A stretch of 27,682 bases of DNA from assembly GCA_025934635.1 (NCBI GenBank), contig JAICWX010000088.1:1-27682 (forward strand), read 5' to 3'. Under the pieces are notes generated by a model. It searched no databases, was not told the DNA's origin, and saw only the letters and a program-made list of their open reading frames with translations. Positions 16,458 through 24,203 of the stretch are shown here, in pieces; within the stretch, counting starts at the first letter, position 1; each line of letters begins with the position of its first letter. The stretch comes from Streptosporangiaceae bacterium (GTDB lineage: Bacteria > Actinomycetota > Actinomycetes > Streptosporangiales > Streptosporangiaceae). The translations under genes and the position numbers were made by a program.

Positions 16458-19400
16458 CTATGCCTCCAGCGGCGCCGCGGCGGGCGCGATGGCGGCCTCC
16501 AGGTAGCCCCGGTAGGCGGCGATCGCGCCCCGGGTGTCCTCATCGCGCAGCCGCCACCGCTGCTCGAGCCGCCGGCATTCGTCCTTGCGGTACAGGGTGG
16601 GGTTGTCGGTGAGCAGGCCGGCCAGCCCGGCCCGCAGCCCGTCCTCGTCGTAGTCGCCGGCGGCAGGGAACAGCGCGGCCAGCGCGGCCAGCTCGCGCTC
16701 GCCGGTCCGCGCGGCGCCCTGTCGTGCGCTGGCCCGCAGCCGGGCCAGGAACTCGACGCAGCTGACCGGGGCGGCCGGCGCGCCGACCGAGGCCAGCGCC
16801 GCGGCGAAGTCGACGCTGTCCGGGTGGAACACGTGCAGGGTCCGCCCCCACGCGGCCCGGTCGAACACGGCGGCCACCACCCGGGCCGAGGCGTAGTCGA
16901 CCGGGGTGTAGTCGGACCGGATGGCCGCATCGGGCGACACGCCCAGCCGGTGGATGGCCGACAGCAGCAGGTGCGTGAGTGCCCGCGGGTTGGGGTGCGG
17001 CTCGCGCTCGCTCGGCAGCACCTCCCCGAGCCGGAGCACGGTAACGGTCGCGGCGCGGCGGCGGGCCTGAGCCAGGTACCGCTCGGCCACCCACTTGGAC
17101 CTGCTGTACCCCCGGGCCGGCGGGGCGGCCGCCGACGGGTCGGCCTCCGGCAGGCGGTCCGGCCTCCGCATCGCCTCGGCCTGCACGGCGGACAGGGTGG
17201 AGACGTAGTGCACCGGCACCGGCCGCCGCGTCATCGCCAGCCGCAGCACCTCGGCCGTACCCGAGACGTTCGCCGCGCGGTGGGCGGCGTAGCTGAACAG
17301 GAGGTTGACCAGGGCGCCGTTGTGCAGGATCAGGTCGCAGGTGCGGGCCAGGTGGTCCCAGGCCGCGCCGGCCAGCCCGAAGCCGGGCTGGCCCAGGTCG
17401 CCGGCGTAGCCGTCCAGCCGGCTGGCGAACCGCGGTTCCCACAGGCCCCGCTCGGCCAGGGCGGCGGCCACCCGTTCGGCCGCTTCGCTGTCGCTTCCCG
17501 CCCGGGCCAGGCACTGCACCCGCACGTCGGTGCCGGCCAGGAGATCGTGCACGAGGCGGCTGCCGACGAAGCCGGTCGCCCCGGTGACCAGCACGGCGCG
17601 CAGGTCGCCGGGGGACCGTGCGGCCCGGATCGACGGCCGGGCGCCGACCATGGCATCGCGCTCCATCTGCTCGGCTTCCGCGCTCGCGGCCGCGTCGCTC
17701 GGGTCCCTGGTGGCGATCAGCTCGGCCAGTCGCCGGGCGGTGGGGTTCTCGATGAGGTCCAGGACGCACAGGTCCGGGACGCCGCACTCGTCGCTGAGCA
17801 TCCGCACGGCGATCAGCGCGCGGAGCGAGTCTCCCCCGGCCGCCATGAAGTCCGCGTCGCCGGCCAGGTCGGGCTGGCCGAGCGCGACCCGGAAGGCCCG
17901 CAGCGCCAGCCCGGTCCAGGACCCGGGTTCCGCCGCCGTGTCCAGCGCGGCGGCGTCCGCGTCCAGCCTGGTCTCCAGCATCGCCCGCAGTTCGCGCCAG
18001 TCGACCTTGCCGCCCTCGCCGAGCGGCATCCGGGGCAGCACCAGGCAGTACCGCGGCACGCTGGTCCGGGGCAGCGCGCCGCGCAGGTGCTCGCGGAGTC
18101 CCTCGGGCGTCAGGTCAGCGCTCCCGGCGGCGAACAGCGCGAGCGACTTGACGCCTTCCCGCTCGGCGACCAGTGCCTTGGCCTGGTAGACGCCGGGACA
18201 CCGCTGCGCCGCCGCCTCGACCTCGCCGAGTTCGATCCGGACCCCGCCGATCTTGACCTGGAAGTCCCTGCGGCCGGCGAAGAAGAGCCTGCCTTGGTCG
18301 TCCAGGAAACCGAAGTCGCCGCTGAGGTAGAGGCGGTCGCCGGGGATCCGGCCGGGAAACCGGTTCGGGACGAACGCCTTCGCCGTCGCCGCCTGGTCCC
18401 CGTGATAGCCCGCGCCTACGCAGGCACCGCCGATGGCGATCTCGCCGGTGGCTCCCCGCGGCAGCGGGGAGCCGTCCTCGCCGAGAACCGCCACGTAGCA
18501 GTTGTCGATCGGGGCGCCGATCGGGATCACGTCCCCGTCGGCGTCACTGACCAGGTGGAAGACCATCCCGATGGACGTCTCGGTCGGACCGTAGCCGTTG
18601 GTGATCCGCACCCCGGGCAGCATCGCCCGCATCCGGTGCACGGCCCGGGCGTTGATCTCCTCGCTGCCGACGACCAGGTAGCGCAGCGAGGCGAGCTTGC
18701 GCTGCGCCGCCTCGTCCCCGTCCACCATGGCCACCAGCGCGTTGAAGACGCTGGACACGAAGTCGGTCGCGGTGACCTGGTACCTGGCGATGGTGTCCAC
18801 CGTCAGCTGGAGGTTGAGGAACTCTCCCGTCTCGGGCAGCACGGTCCGGCCGCCGGTGGTCAGCGGCCACATGAGCTGCCAGAGCGAGGAGTCGAACGTG
18901 TGCTTGCTGTTCTGGAGCACGATGTCGTCGTCGCCGGCGGCGAACCAGCGGGTCATGAAGCGCAGCCGGTTGGCTAGCCCGCCGTGCAGGTTCAGCCCGC
19001 ATTTGGGGGTGCCGGTGGTCCCCGAGGTGAAGAATCCGTAGCACACGTCGCCGGGTTCCAGCGGGGTCCCCGGCCGGTCCGGCGACGAGGGCACGGCACC
19101 GACCGCGAGCGGCAGGGCGGCCTCCTGCCAGGCGACCGGAACCTGACCGGCGTCCGCGGCCAGGACCAGCCGGGGGGCGAGCACGCGCAACGCGGTATCC
19201 AGCCGATCGTCCGGCCAGCCGGGATCCACCGGGACGAACGCGGCGCCGAGCTTCATCATGGCCAGGTAGGCGGCCGGCAGCTCCAGGCTGTTGCCGAGCA
19301 GGGTCGCCACCCGGTCGCCCTTGGCCACCCCACGGCCGGCGGCGACGCGGGCGATGCCGTTGGCGAACTGGTCGAGCTCGGCGTAGGTCAGGGTGCGGCC

Positions 19401-19541
19401 GGCGTAGCAGACGGCGATCCGGTCCGGGACCCGGTCGGCCATGTCCTCGATCAGCTGCGGGACCGCGCGGAATTCACCGTAGTCCACCGGGCGCCCGGCG
19501 AAACTCGCCCCCGGGGACAGCGGCACGTCACGTTTATCCAA
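16458..19541 (-). CDS. NRPS-like A-T-R protein (adenylation, thiolation, terminal reductase)
   Basis: 1027 residues in three domains. Adenylation (about 30-520): A3 FTSGTTGTPK, A4 HTFDSSLW, A5 NGYGPTE, A7 YLSGDFG, A8 FAGRRDFQVKIGGVRIELGE, Lys512 in A10. Thiolation: GGDSL with Ser572 as the phosphopantetheine site. Reductase (about 645-1000): VLVTGATGFVGSRL for NADPH, and catalytic Tyr812 and Lys816 in YSRSKW. There is no condensation domain, so it should load one acid, tether it and release an aldehyde, like Lys2-type reductases. Hand-aligned specificity residues are D217 S218 W221 D260 L289 V291 G316 I324 G325 K512. Asp217 implies an alpha-amino acid, and Asp260 (GrsA 278) recalls codes for basic side chains. 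The start is TTG 19541, or GTG 19526; neither has a strong ribosome binding site. Confidence 0.92.
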   Translation of the reverse strand: MDKRDVPLSPGASFAGRPVDYGEFRAVPQLIEDMADRVPDRIAVCYAGRTLTYAELDQFANGIARVAAGRGVAKGDRVATLLGNSLELPAAYLAMMKLGAAFVPVDPGWPDDRLDTALRVLAPRLVLAADAGQVPVAWQEAALPLAVGAVPSSPDRPGTPLEPGDVCYGFFTSGTTGTPKCGLNLHGGLANRLRFMTRWFAAGDDDIVLQNSKHTFDSSLWQLMWPLTTGGRTVLPETGEFLNLQLTVDTIARYQVTATDFVSSVFNALVAMVDGDEAAQRKLASLRYLVVGSEEINARAVHRMRAMLPGVRITNGYGPTETSIGMVFHLVSDADGDVIPIGAPIDNCYVAVLGEDGSPLPRGATGEIAIGGACVGAGYHGDQAATAKAFVPNRFPGRIPGDRLYLSGDFGFLDDQGRLFFAGRRDFQVKIGGVRIELGEVEAAAQRCPGVYQAKALVAEREGVKSLALFAAGSADLTPEGLREHLRGALPRTSVPRYCLVLPRMPLGEGGKVDWRELRAMLETRLDADAAALDTAAEPGSWTGLALRAFRVALGQPDLAGDADFMAAGGDSLRALIAVRMLSDECGVPDLCVLDLIENPTARRLAELIATRDPSDAAASAEAEQMERDAMVGARPSIRAARSPGDLRAVLVTGATGFVGSRLVHDLLAGTDVRVQCLARAGSDSEAAERVAAALAERGLWEPRFASRLDGYAGDLGQPGFGLAGAAWDHLARTCDLILHNGALVNLLFSYAAHRAANVSGTAEVLRLAMTRRPVPVHYVSTLSAVQAEAMRRPDRLPEADPSAAAPPARGYSRSKWVAERYLAQARRRAATVTVLRLGEVLPSEREPHPNPRALTHLLLSAIHRLGVSPDAAIRSDYTPVDYASARVVAAVFDRAAWGRTLHVFHPDSVDFAAALASVGAPAAPVSCVEFLARLRASARQGAARTGERELAALAALFPAAGDYDEDGLRAGLAGLLTDNPTLYRKDECRRLEQRWRLRDEDTRGAIAAYRGYLEAAIAPAAAPLEA

Positions 19542-19703
19542 TGCAAGAAACCGCCGATGTCACAAGACAATAAAAAAACCAGTGCGCAGCCCGCTCACAA
19601 GTCCTCTCTACGCACGCTTCAGGCCACCGGGCCTGTCGCGTGCCCGGGTCTGGAAATGTACTCAATACCGGATCTTAGATCTGCTCGCGCGCCCCGGCAA
19701 TGA
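19542..19703 (-). promoter_or_regulatory. AT-richer leader before the A-T-R gene
   Basis: The 162 bp between the FAD enzyme and the A-T-R gene is the only sizeable gap within the cluster operon. It contains an inverted repeat CCGGGC-GCCCGG (19627-19632 and 19642-19647), a seven-base T run on the reverse strand (19578-19572) and no ORF. It may hold a second promoter or a post-transcriptional signal. No consensus -35/-10 pair could be assigned. Confidence 0.3.
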
Positions 19704-20870
19704 TCAATTTCCCGTCTTGTCCCAGCCGGGTTGCACAGCCATTCGAAATAGCCGCCCGGGCCGGACCGCGGCCGGCTCGAAGCCAGGCCCGGCGCCCGGG
19801 AGGGCCGGCGCCCCGCCGGTCACCAGGGCCGCGGCGAGCCGGCCGGCGGCGGGCGCGGTCTGGATCCCGTAACCCGACAGCGCCGCCAGCCAGAAGAACC
19901 CGGGCGCGTCCGGCGCCTCGCCGATGACCGGGGTGTCGTCGGGCACGGCGCTGCGCAGGCCGGCCCAGGCCCGGTGGACGTGCCGGATTCCCAGGGTGGT
20001 GGCCGCGCGCACCCGGTCGATGGCCGTCGCGACGTCGAGGTCGTCGGGACGCGCGTCGCCGGGAGGCACGGGCGTGGCGTCGTAGGGGGACAGCAGCAGC
20101 CGGCCGGACTCGGGCTTGAAGTAGAACGTCTCGGTCACGTCGAGGACCATCGGCCATTCCGCCAGGCCGGGCGTGTCCGGCGCGGGTACCAGGGCGGCCG
20201 TCCGGCGCAGCGGGGTGAGTCCTATCCGGCGCACCCCGGCCAGGCCGGCGACCTCGTCGGCCCAGGCCCCGGCGGCGTTGACCAGGCATCCGGCGCGGAA
20301 CTCGCCCGCGTCGGTGTCCGCGCGCCAGCCGCCGGGCCGGCCGCCGGGCCGGGTCAGCGACCTGAGCCTGGCCGAGCGCACCACCCGGCCGCCGCGGGCC
20401 CTGATACCGCGCAGGAACCCCTGGTGCAGGGCATCCACGTCGATGTCCATGGCGGCCGGCTTGAGCATGGCCCGGCTGAACCATTGCCGCCGCAGCACCG
20501 GGCAGTAGCGCAGCGCCTCGTCGGCGCTGAGCTCCCGGACGGGGACCGGGGCGGTCAGCCCGGTGGCCAGCACCTCGGCGAAGCGTCCTTCGGCGCCGTG
20601 CGGGCCCAGCGCGAGCACGCCGCGTGGCGTGAGCAGCGGGCGGGTGAAGCCGGACGGCGGCGTGCGGTAGAACCCCCGGCTCGCCCGGGTGAGCGCGCGC
20701 ACCACGCTGTTGCCGTAGTACTCGGTGAACAGCGCCGCCGACCGGCCGGTCGAGTGGTATCCCGTCACCGGTTCCCCCTCGAGCACGGCCACCCGGCCCG
20801 ACTCGGCGAGGAAATAGCCGACGCTGGCGCCGGCGATCCCGCCGCCCACCACGAGGAAATCGCACTCCAT
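19704..20870 (-). CDS. FAD-dependent amino-acid dehydrogenase, DauA (D-arginine dehydrogenase)-like
   Basis: 388 residues of the DAO/glycine-oxidase fold. The FAD site is FLVVGGGIAGASVGYFLAES. GYHSTGRSAALFTEYYG, VVRALTRASRGFYRTPPSGF, DIDVDALHQGFLRGIRARGG, VNAAGAWADEVAGLAGVR, ETFYFKPESG and HRAWAGLRS follow, segment by segment, Pseudomonas D-arginine dehydrogenase as I remember it. Equivalents of its active-site His48 (His39), Tyr249 (Tyr250), Arg222 and Arg305 (Arg306) are present. Tyr53 becomes Phe48, and the guanidinium-binding Glu87 is missing (GFTRPLL here versus GFCEHPLL). It should therefore oxidise an amino acid or amine other than D-arginine. ATG 20870 lies next to a 16 bp inverted repeat. 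It is likely the first gene of the cluster operon. Confidence 0.88.
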   Translation of the reverse strand: MECDFLVVGGGIAGASVGYFLAESGRVAVLEGEPVTGYHSTGRSAALFTEYYGNSVVRALTRASRGFYRTPPSGFTRPLLTPRGVLALGPHGAEGRFAEVLATGLTAPVPVRELSADEALRYCPVLRRQWFSRAMLKPAAMDIDVDALHQGFLRGIRARGGRVVRSARLRSLTRPGGRPGGWRADTDAGEFRAGCLVNAAGAWADEVAGLAGVRRIGLTPLRRTAALVPAPDTPGLAEWPMVLDVTETFYFKPESGRLLLSPYDATPVPPGDARPDDLDVATAIDRVRAATTLGIRHVHRAWAGLRSAVPDDTPVIGEAPDAPGFFWLAALSGYGIQTAPAAGRLAAALVTGGAPALPGAGPGFEPAAVRPGRLFRMAVQPGWDKTGN

Positions 20871-20880
20871 GGCGAGAAGC

Positions 20881-20896
20881 TATCCGACGGCGGATA
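20881..20896. promoter_or_regulatory. perfect inverted repeat TATCCG-ACGG-CGGATA
   Basis: Two exact 6 bp arms spaced by 4 bp lie ten bases upstream of the FAD-enzyme start, in the 240 bp divergent promoter region shared with the PLP enzyme. Size and position fit a dimeric regulator site controlling the cluster. No dedicated regulator gene lies inside the cluster. Confidence 0.5.
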
Positions 20897-21041
20897 AGAG
20901 CGCGAGACCCGGCGGCCGCCTTTACTGTCACAATGACCACTCCGGCCTCTGCAATCAGTGATTCCTCAGGAATTCTGGACCCTGTAGCCACTGGCGGTTT
21001 TCCGCGGCACATGAATACTGGCCTACCGCATCGGCACGGGT

Positions 21042-21047
21042 TAAGAT
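21042..21047 (+). promoter_or_regulatory. possible -10 box of the PLP enzyme gene
   Basis: TAAGAT at 21042-21047, in an AT-richer patch (GGTTAAGATCC), lies 63 bp upstream of the GTG start. The position 17 bp upstream of it reads TGGCCT, a poor -35, so the assignment is tentative. Confidence 0.3.
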
Positions 21048-21110
21048 CCACCATGCCCGCACCTGTGACAGGACTCAGCGTCCCGGCGAACCCTTTAGGC
21101 AGGCATTTCC

Positions 21111-22262
21111 GTGACCAAAAAGCGCCCCCCTGAGCCCTACGTCAACAGTATCGAGGCTCCCGTCTACCAGAGCGCGTCCTACTATTTCGACGACGCCGGG
21201 CACGTCCGGACCGGGCTGCACGAGCTGGCCACCCCGGCCGGACGCTACGGAAGGTACAGCAACCCGACCTGGCTGGAGGTGGAGAGCCGCGTCAGCCAGC
21301 TGACCGGGGGTGAAAGCTCGCTGCTGTTCGCGTCGGGCATGGCGGCGCACTTCACCACCTTCGTCTCGCTGCTGAAGGCCGGCGACGAGGTGGTGCTGCC
21401 CGCGGAGTCCTACCGTCAGGTCAGGAACGTGTTTCACACGATCCTGCCCAAGTTCGGCGTGGTCGTCCACGAGATCTCGATCCGCGATCCGGCCGCCTTC
21501 CTCGACGGCGTCCGGACCCTCGCGCCCCGGCTGCGGCTCGTGCACCTCGAGATGCCCTCCTCGCCGCACATGTACCTGATCGATGTCGCGCGCGTGCGGG
21601 AGATCGTGGGGCCGGATGTCGTGATCACCCTGGACAGCTCGTTCTCGCCGCCGCCGAACTTCTACGCGCTGCGCTGGGGAGTGGACCTGGCGCTGTTCAG
21701 CGCGACGAAGTACATGGGCGGCCATGGGGACATCGTCTCCGGCGTCCTGTCCGGGCGGCAGGACCTGATCGAGCAGGTCCGCTGGTACCGGGACACGACC
21801 GGGCCGGTCGCCGACGGGAACAGCGCCTTCCTGCTGAGGCGCAGCCTTTACACCCTGTCGCTGCGGATGGAGCGCGTCAACGCGCTCGGCCTGGCGGTGG
21901 CCAGGTACCTGGACAGCCATCCGGCCGTGCAGCGGATCTACTACACCGGGCTTGAGAGCCACCCGCATTTCAAGCTCGGCCAGGCCTACCTGGCCGGGCA
22001 CGGCGGCGTGATCACCTTCGAGCTCGGCCTCAGCGAGGCGGCCACCGCCGAGGTCGTCGACCGGCTCACGGTGCCCTTCATGGCCTCCAACTTCGGGGCG
22101 CCGCACACACTGGTCGAGCAGAGCACGTTCTTCACATACTTCGAATACGACGACGAAGGCCTGGCGAGCATCGGCGTGGACCGCAGCACCATCAGGCTGG
22201 CGCTCGGCTACGTGAACGAGGCCGATGAGGTGATCGGCGACCTGGACCAGGCGCTGCCCTGA
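21111..22262 (+). CDS. PLP-dependent Cys/Met-metabolism (cystathionine gamma-synthase family) enzyme
   Basis: 383 residues, the standard length. Family motifs are APVYQSASYYF, RYGRYSNPTWLEVESRVSQL, LLFASGMAAHFTTFVSLLKA (phosphate loop SGM), AESYRQV with the ring-stacking Tyr101, VVITLDSSFSPPPNF with PLP-pyridine Asp175, and FSATKYMGGHGDIVSG with Schiff-base Lys200. The usual VDNT reads LDSS here. Members catalyse gamma- or beta-replacement or elimination on homoserine esters or cysteine derivatives, and several natural-product relatives build unusual amino acids by gamma-substitution. Located divergently from the cluster operon, it probably makes or tailors its amino-acid building block. The GTG start is preceded by AGGCAGG about eight bases upstream. 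Confidence 0.9.
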   Translation: MTKKRPPEPYVNSIEAPVYQSASYYFDDAGHVRTGLHELATPAGRYGRYSNPTWLEVESRVSQLTGGESSLLFASGMAAHFTTFVSLLKAGDEVVLPAESYRQVRNVFHTILPKFGVVVHEISIRDPAAFLDGVRTLAPRLRLVHLEMPSSPHMYLIDVARVREIVGPDVVITLDSSFSPPPNFYALRWGVDLALFSATKYMGGHGDIVSGVLSGRQDLIEQVRWYRDTTGPVADGNSAFLLRRSLYTLSLRMERVNALGLAVARYLDSHPAVQRIYYTGLESHPHFKLGQAYLAGHGGVITFELGLSEAATAEVVDRLTVPFMASNFGAPHTLVEQSTFFTYFEYDDEGLASIGVDRSTIRLALGYVNEADEVIGDLDQALP

Positions 22263-22309
22263 CATCGGCCGCGCCGACAGCTAACCCTGACCTGGTAGCA
22301 CCGGAATTG

Positions 22310-22981
22310 TCAGGACCCGCGCGGCCGCACCAGCCCTGAATCGTAGGCGGCGACTGCGGCCTGCAGTCGGTCGCGCACGCCGAGCTTGCCCAGCATGCTC
22401 TGCACGTGGCTTTTCACCGTGGTCTCGGCTAGGTGGAGCTGCGCGCCGATCTCGGCGTTTGACAGTCCGCGGGCGACCAGCAGCAGCACGTCGACCTCGC
22501 GCGCGGACAGCAGGTCCCTGATCCGCTGTCCGCCGTCCCCGGCCGCGGCCGAGTCCTCGGCCATCTTTTCCAGCAGCCGCCGGGTAACCGACGGCGTAAG
22601 GGTGGCCTCGCCCGCGGCGATCACCCGCACCGCCTCGACCAGCTGGTCCGCGGTTGCCTCTTTCAGCAGGAAACCGGACGCGCCGGCTCTCAGGGCCTCG
22701 GTGACGTACGCGTCGAGGTGGAAGGTGGTCAGGATCAGGATCTTGGTGGGTACCGGGGCGGCTCCGCGCAGCAGCGCCCTGGTGGCCGCGACGCCGTCCA
22801 GGCGCGGCATCCTGATGTCCATCAGCGCCACGTGGGGGCGCAGCCGGCGCACGGCCTCGACCGCGTCAGCGCCGTCGCCGGCCTCGCCGACGACCTCCAT
22901 GCCCGGCTCGGACTCGATGATGGCGCGCAGCCCCGAGCGGATCAGTGCCTGGTCGTCGGCGATCAGGACCGTGGTGTTCAC
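22310..22981 (-). CDS. NarL/LuxR family response regulator
   Basis: 223 residues. The receiver domain (1-120) has the acidic pair in LIADDQALIRSGL, the phosphorylated Asp in VALMDIRMPRLDG, Thr in ILILTTFHLDAYV and Lys in GFLLKEAT. The C-terminal LuxR helix-turn-helix (about 155-215) reads LSAREVDVLLLVARGLSNAE then IGAQLHLAETTVKSHVQSML. The GTG start overlaps the histidine kinase stop (GTGA), so the two are co-translated. The pair forms the last two genes of an operon led by a three-gene ABC exporter, which is probably its target. It converges with the PLP enzyme gene, separated by 47 bp with no clear terminator. Confidence 0.95.
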   Translation of the reverse strand: MNTTVLIADDQALIRSGLRAIIESEPGMEVVGEAGDGADAVEAVRRLRPHVALMDIRMPRLDGVAATRALLRGAAPVPTKILILTTFHLDAYVTEALRAGASGFLLKEATADQLVEAVRVIAAGEATLTPSVTRRLLEKMAEDSAAAGDGGQRIRDLLSAREVDVLLLVARGLSNAEIGAQLHLAETTVKSHVQSMLGKLGVRDRLQAAVAAYDSGLVRPRGS

Positions 22982-24177
22982 AGCGCCTCCTGTTCGGGCA
23001 GGGGGATCGATGCCTCGACCTCGAACCCGCCGCCCGGCCGGGCGCCGGTGCGCAGGGTCCCGCCATACGCGGCCACTCGCTCGCGCATCCCGACGATCCC
23101 GTGGGCCGTGCTCGATGCCAGGCCGCTGGGTCCCGCGCCGTCGTCGTGTACCGAGACCCGCACCGTTCCCCGGCTTTGGATGATGGTGACGCCGGCCTTC
23201 GCGCCGGGCCCGGCGTGCTTGAGGATGTTGGTCAGTGACTCCTGCACGATCCGGTAGGCCGCCAGCGCTATTCCGGGCGGAAGGTGCATCGGCTCCACCT
23301 CGAGCCGCGTCTCCAGGCCGCCCGCGAGCAGGCTCGCGACGAGCTCGCCCAGCTGCTCGAGCCCGGGCTGGGGACTCAGCTCCCCCGTGGTAGATGGCAC
23401 GGTGGCGTCCGGGCGCAGCACGGCCAGCACTCCGCGCATTTCCGCGAGCGCCTGCCGGCTCGCGGCCGAGATCGCGGTCAGGAAGACAGGGACCGCGTCC
23501 GGGTTCGACCGGGCTGAGCGGGCCGCGGCCTCCGACTGGATCGCGATAAGGCTGATGGAGTGGCCGATGACGTCGTGCAGCTCGCGGGCGATGCGCAGCC
23601 GCTCGTCCACGACCGCCCGCGCGGCGCGCTCGCCTTCCACCGCCTCAAGCCGCTCCGCCCGGTCCCTCAGCTCCGCCACATAGTCACGCCGCGTGCGGAT
23701 CGCATAGCCCACGACCCAGCTCGCCGCGACCAGCGCCCCGAGACTGAACGAGGTCCAGGCCCCGGGCTGGTCGCGGGCGCCCGGAGCCAAGTCGGCCACG
23801 GCTAGGGCGGCCGCGGCGATCAGCACAGCGGCCGCGCCTTGCAGCGTCCTGGCGAGCTCAGCCCCTTCGCCGCCGCGCCCGTGGAAGCCGAGGGCGCAGG
23901 CGGAGCAGCACGGAGCGAAGATCGCCGCGCCATTCGGGTCGCCGACGGTGAGCATGAACACGCCCAGCAAGGTCGCCGCGGCGAGTACCGCCACCGGCGC
24001 CCGCCGCCGGGCGAGCAGCAGAAGTCCCTGCCCGAGCGCGAGCGGCACGATGACGCCGCGGGGCAGCCACGGGGCGACCCGGTCCCAGGACCCGTTGGCG
24101 GTGACCAGCGCCGCGGCCACGCCGACGGCCGCGTCCACGGCAAGCCGGCCTGGTCTCCACACCCGCACATCCACCAT
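22978..24177 (-). CDS. membrane sensor histidine kinase, HisKA_3 (NarX/DesK-like) type
   Basis: 399 residues from the ATG at 24177. An upstream in-frame extension to 24261 would overlap the preceding permease gene and is Arg-rich, so it is rejected. The first about 160 residues hold four to six hydrophobic segments with very short loops (for example AAVGVAAALVTANGS, GVIVPLALGQGLLLLARR and SLGALVAASWVVGYAI). A short linker leads to the dimerisation/phosphoacceptor motif RELHDVIGHSISLIAIQSEA, and then the ATPase domain with IVQESLTNILKHAG (N box), HDDGAGP and HGIVGMRERV (G boxes). With no extracytoplasmic domain, it probably senses a membrane-associated signal such as a drug or transporter state. 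Confidence 0.92.
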   Translation of the reverse strand: MVDVRVWRPGRLAVDAAVGVAAALVTANGSWDRVAPWLPRGVIVPLALGQGLLLLARRRAPVAVLAAATLLGVFMLTVGDPNGAAIFAPCCSACALGFHGRGGEGAELARTLQGAAAVLIAAAALAVADLAPGARDQPGAWTSFSLGALVAASWVVGYAIRTRRDYVAELRDRAERLEAVEGERAARAVVDERLRIARELHDVIGHSISLIAIQSEAAARSARSNPDAVPVFLTAISAASRQALAEMRGVLAVLRPDATVPSTTGELSPQPGLEQLGELVASLLAGGLETRLEVEPMHLPPGIALAAYRIVQESLTNILKHAGPGAKAGVTIIQSRGTVRVSVHDDGAGPSGLASSTAHGIVGMRERVAAYGGTLRTGARPGGGFEVEASIPLPEQEAL

Positions 24178-24203
24178 GATGCCGCGTTCGCGGGCCCTTC
24201 GCG

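Noticed and set aside
16824..18977. 717-codon plus-strand frame opposite the A-T-R gene
   Set aside because: Antisense shadow; the minus strand shows unmistakable adenylation, thiolation and reductase motifs.
19627..19647. Intrinsic terminator between the FAD enzyme and A-T-R genes
   Set aside because: The CCGGGC/GCCCGG stem is about 50 bases away from the reverse-strand T run, too far for an intrinsic terminator.
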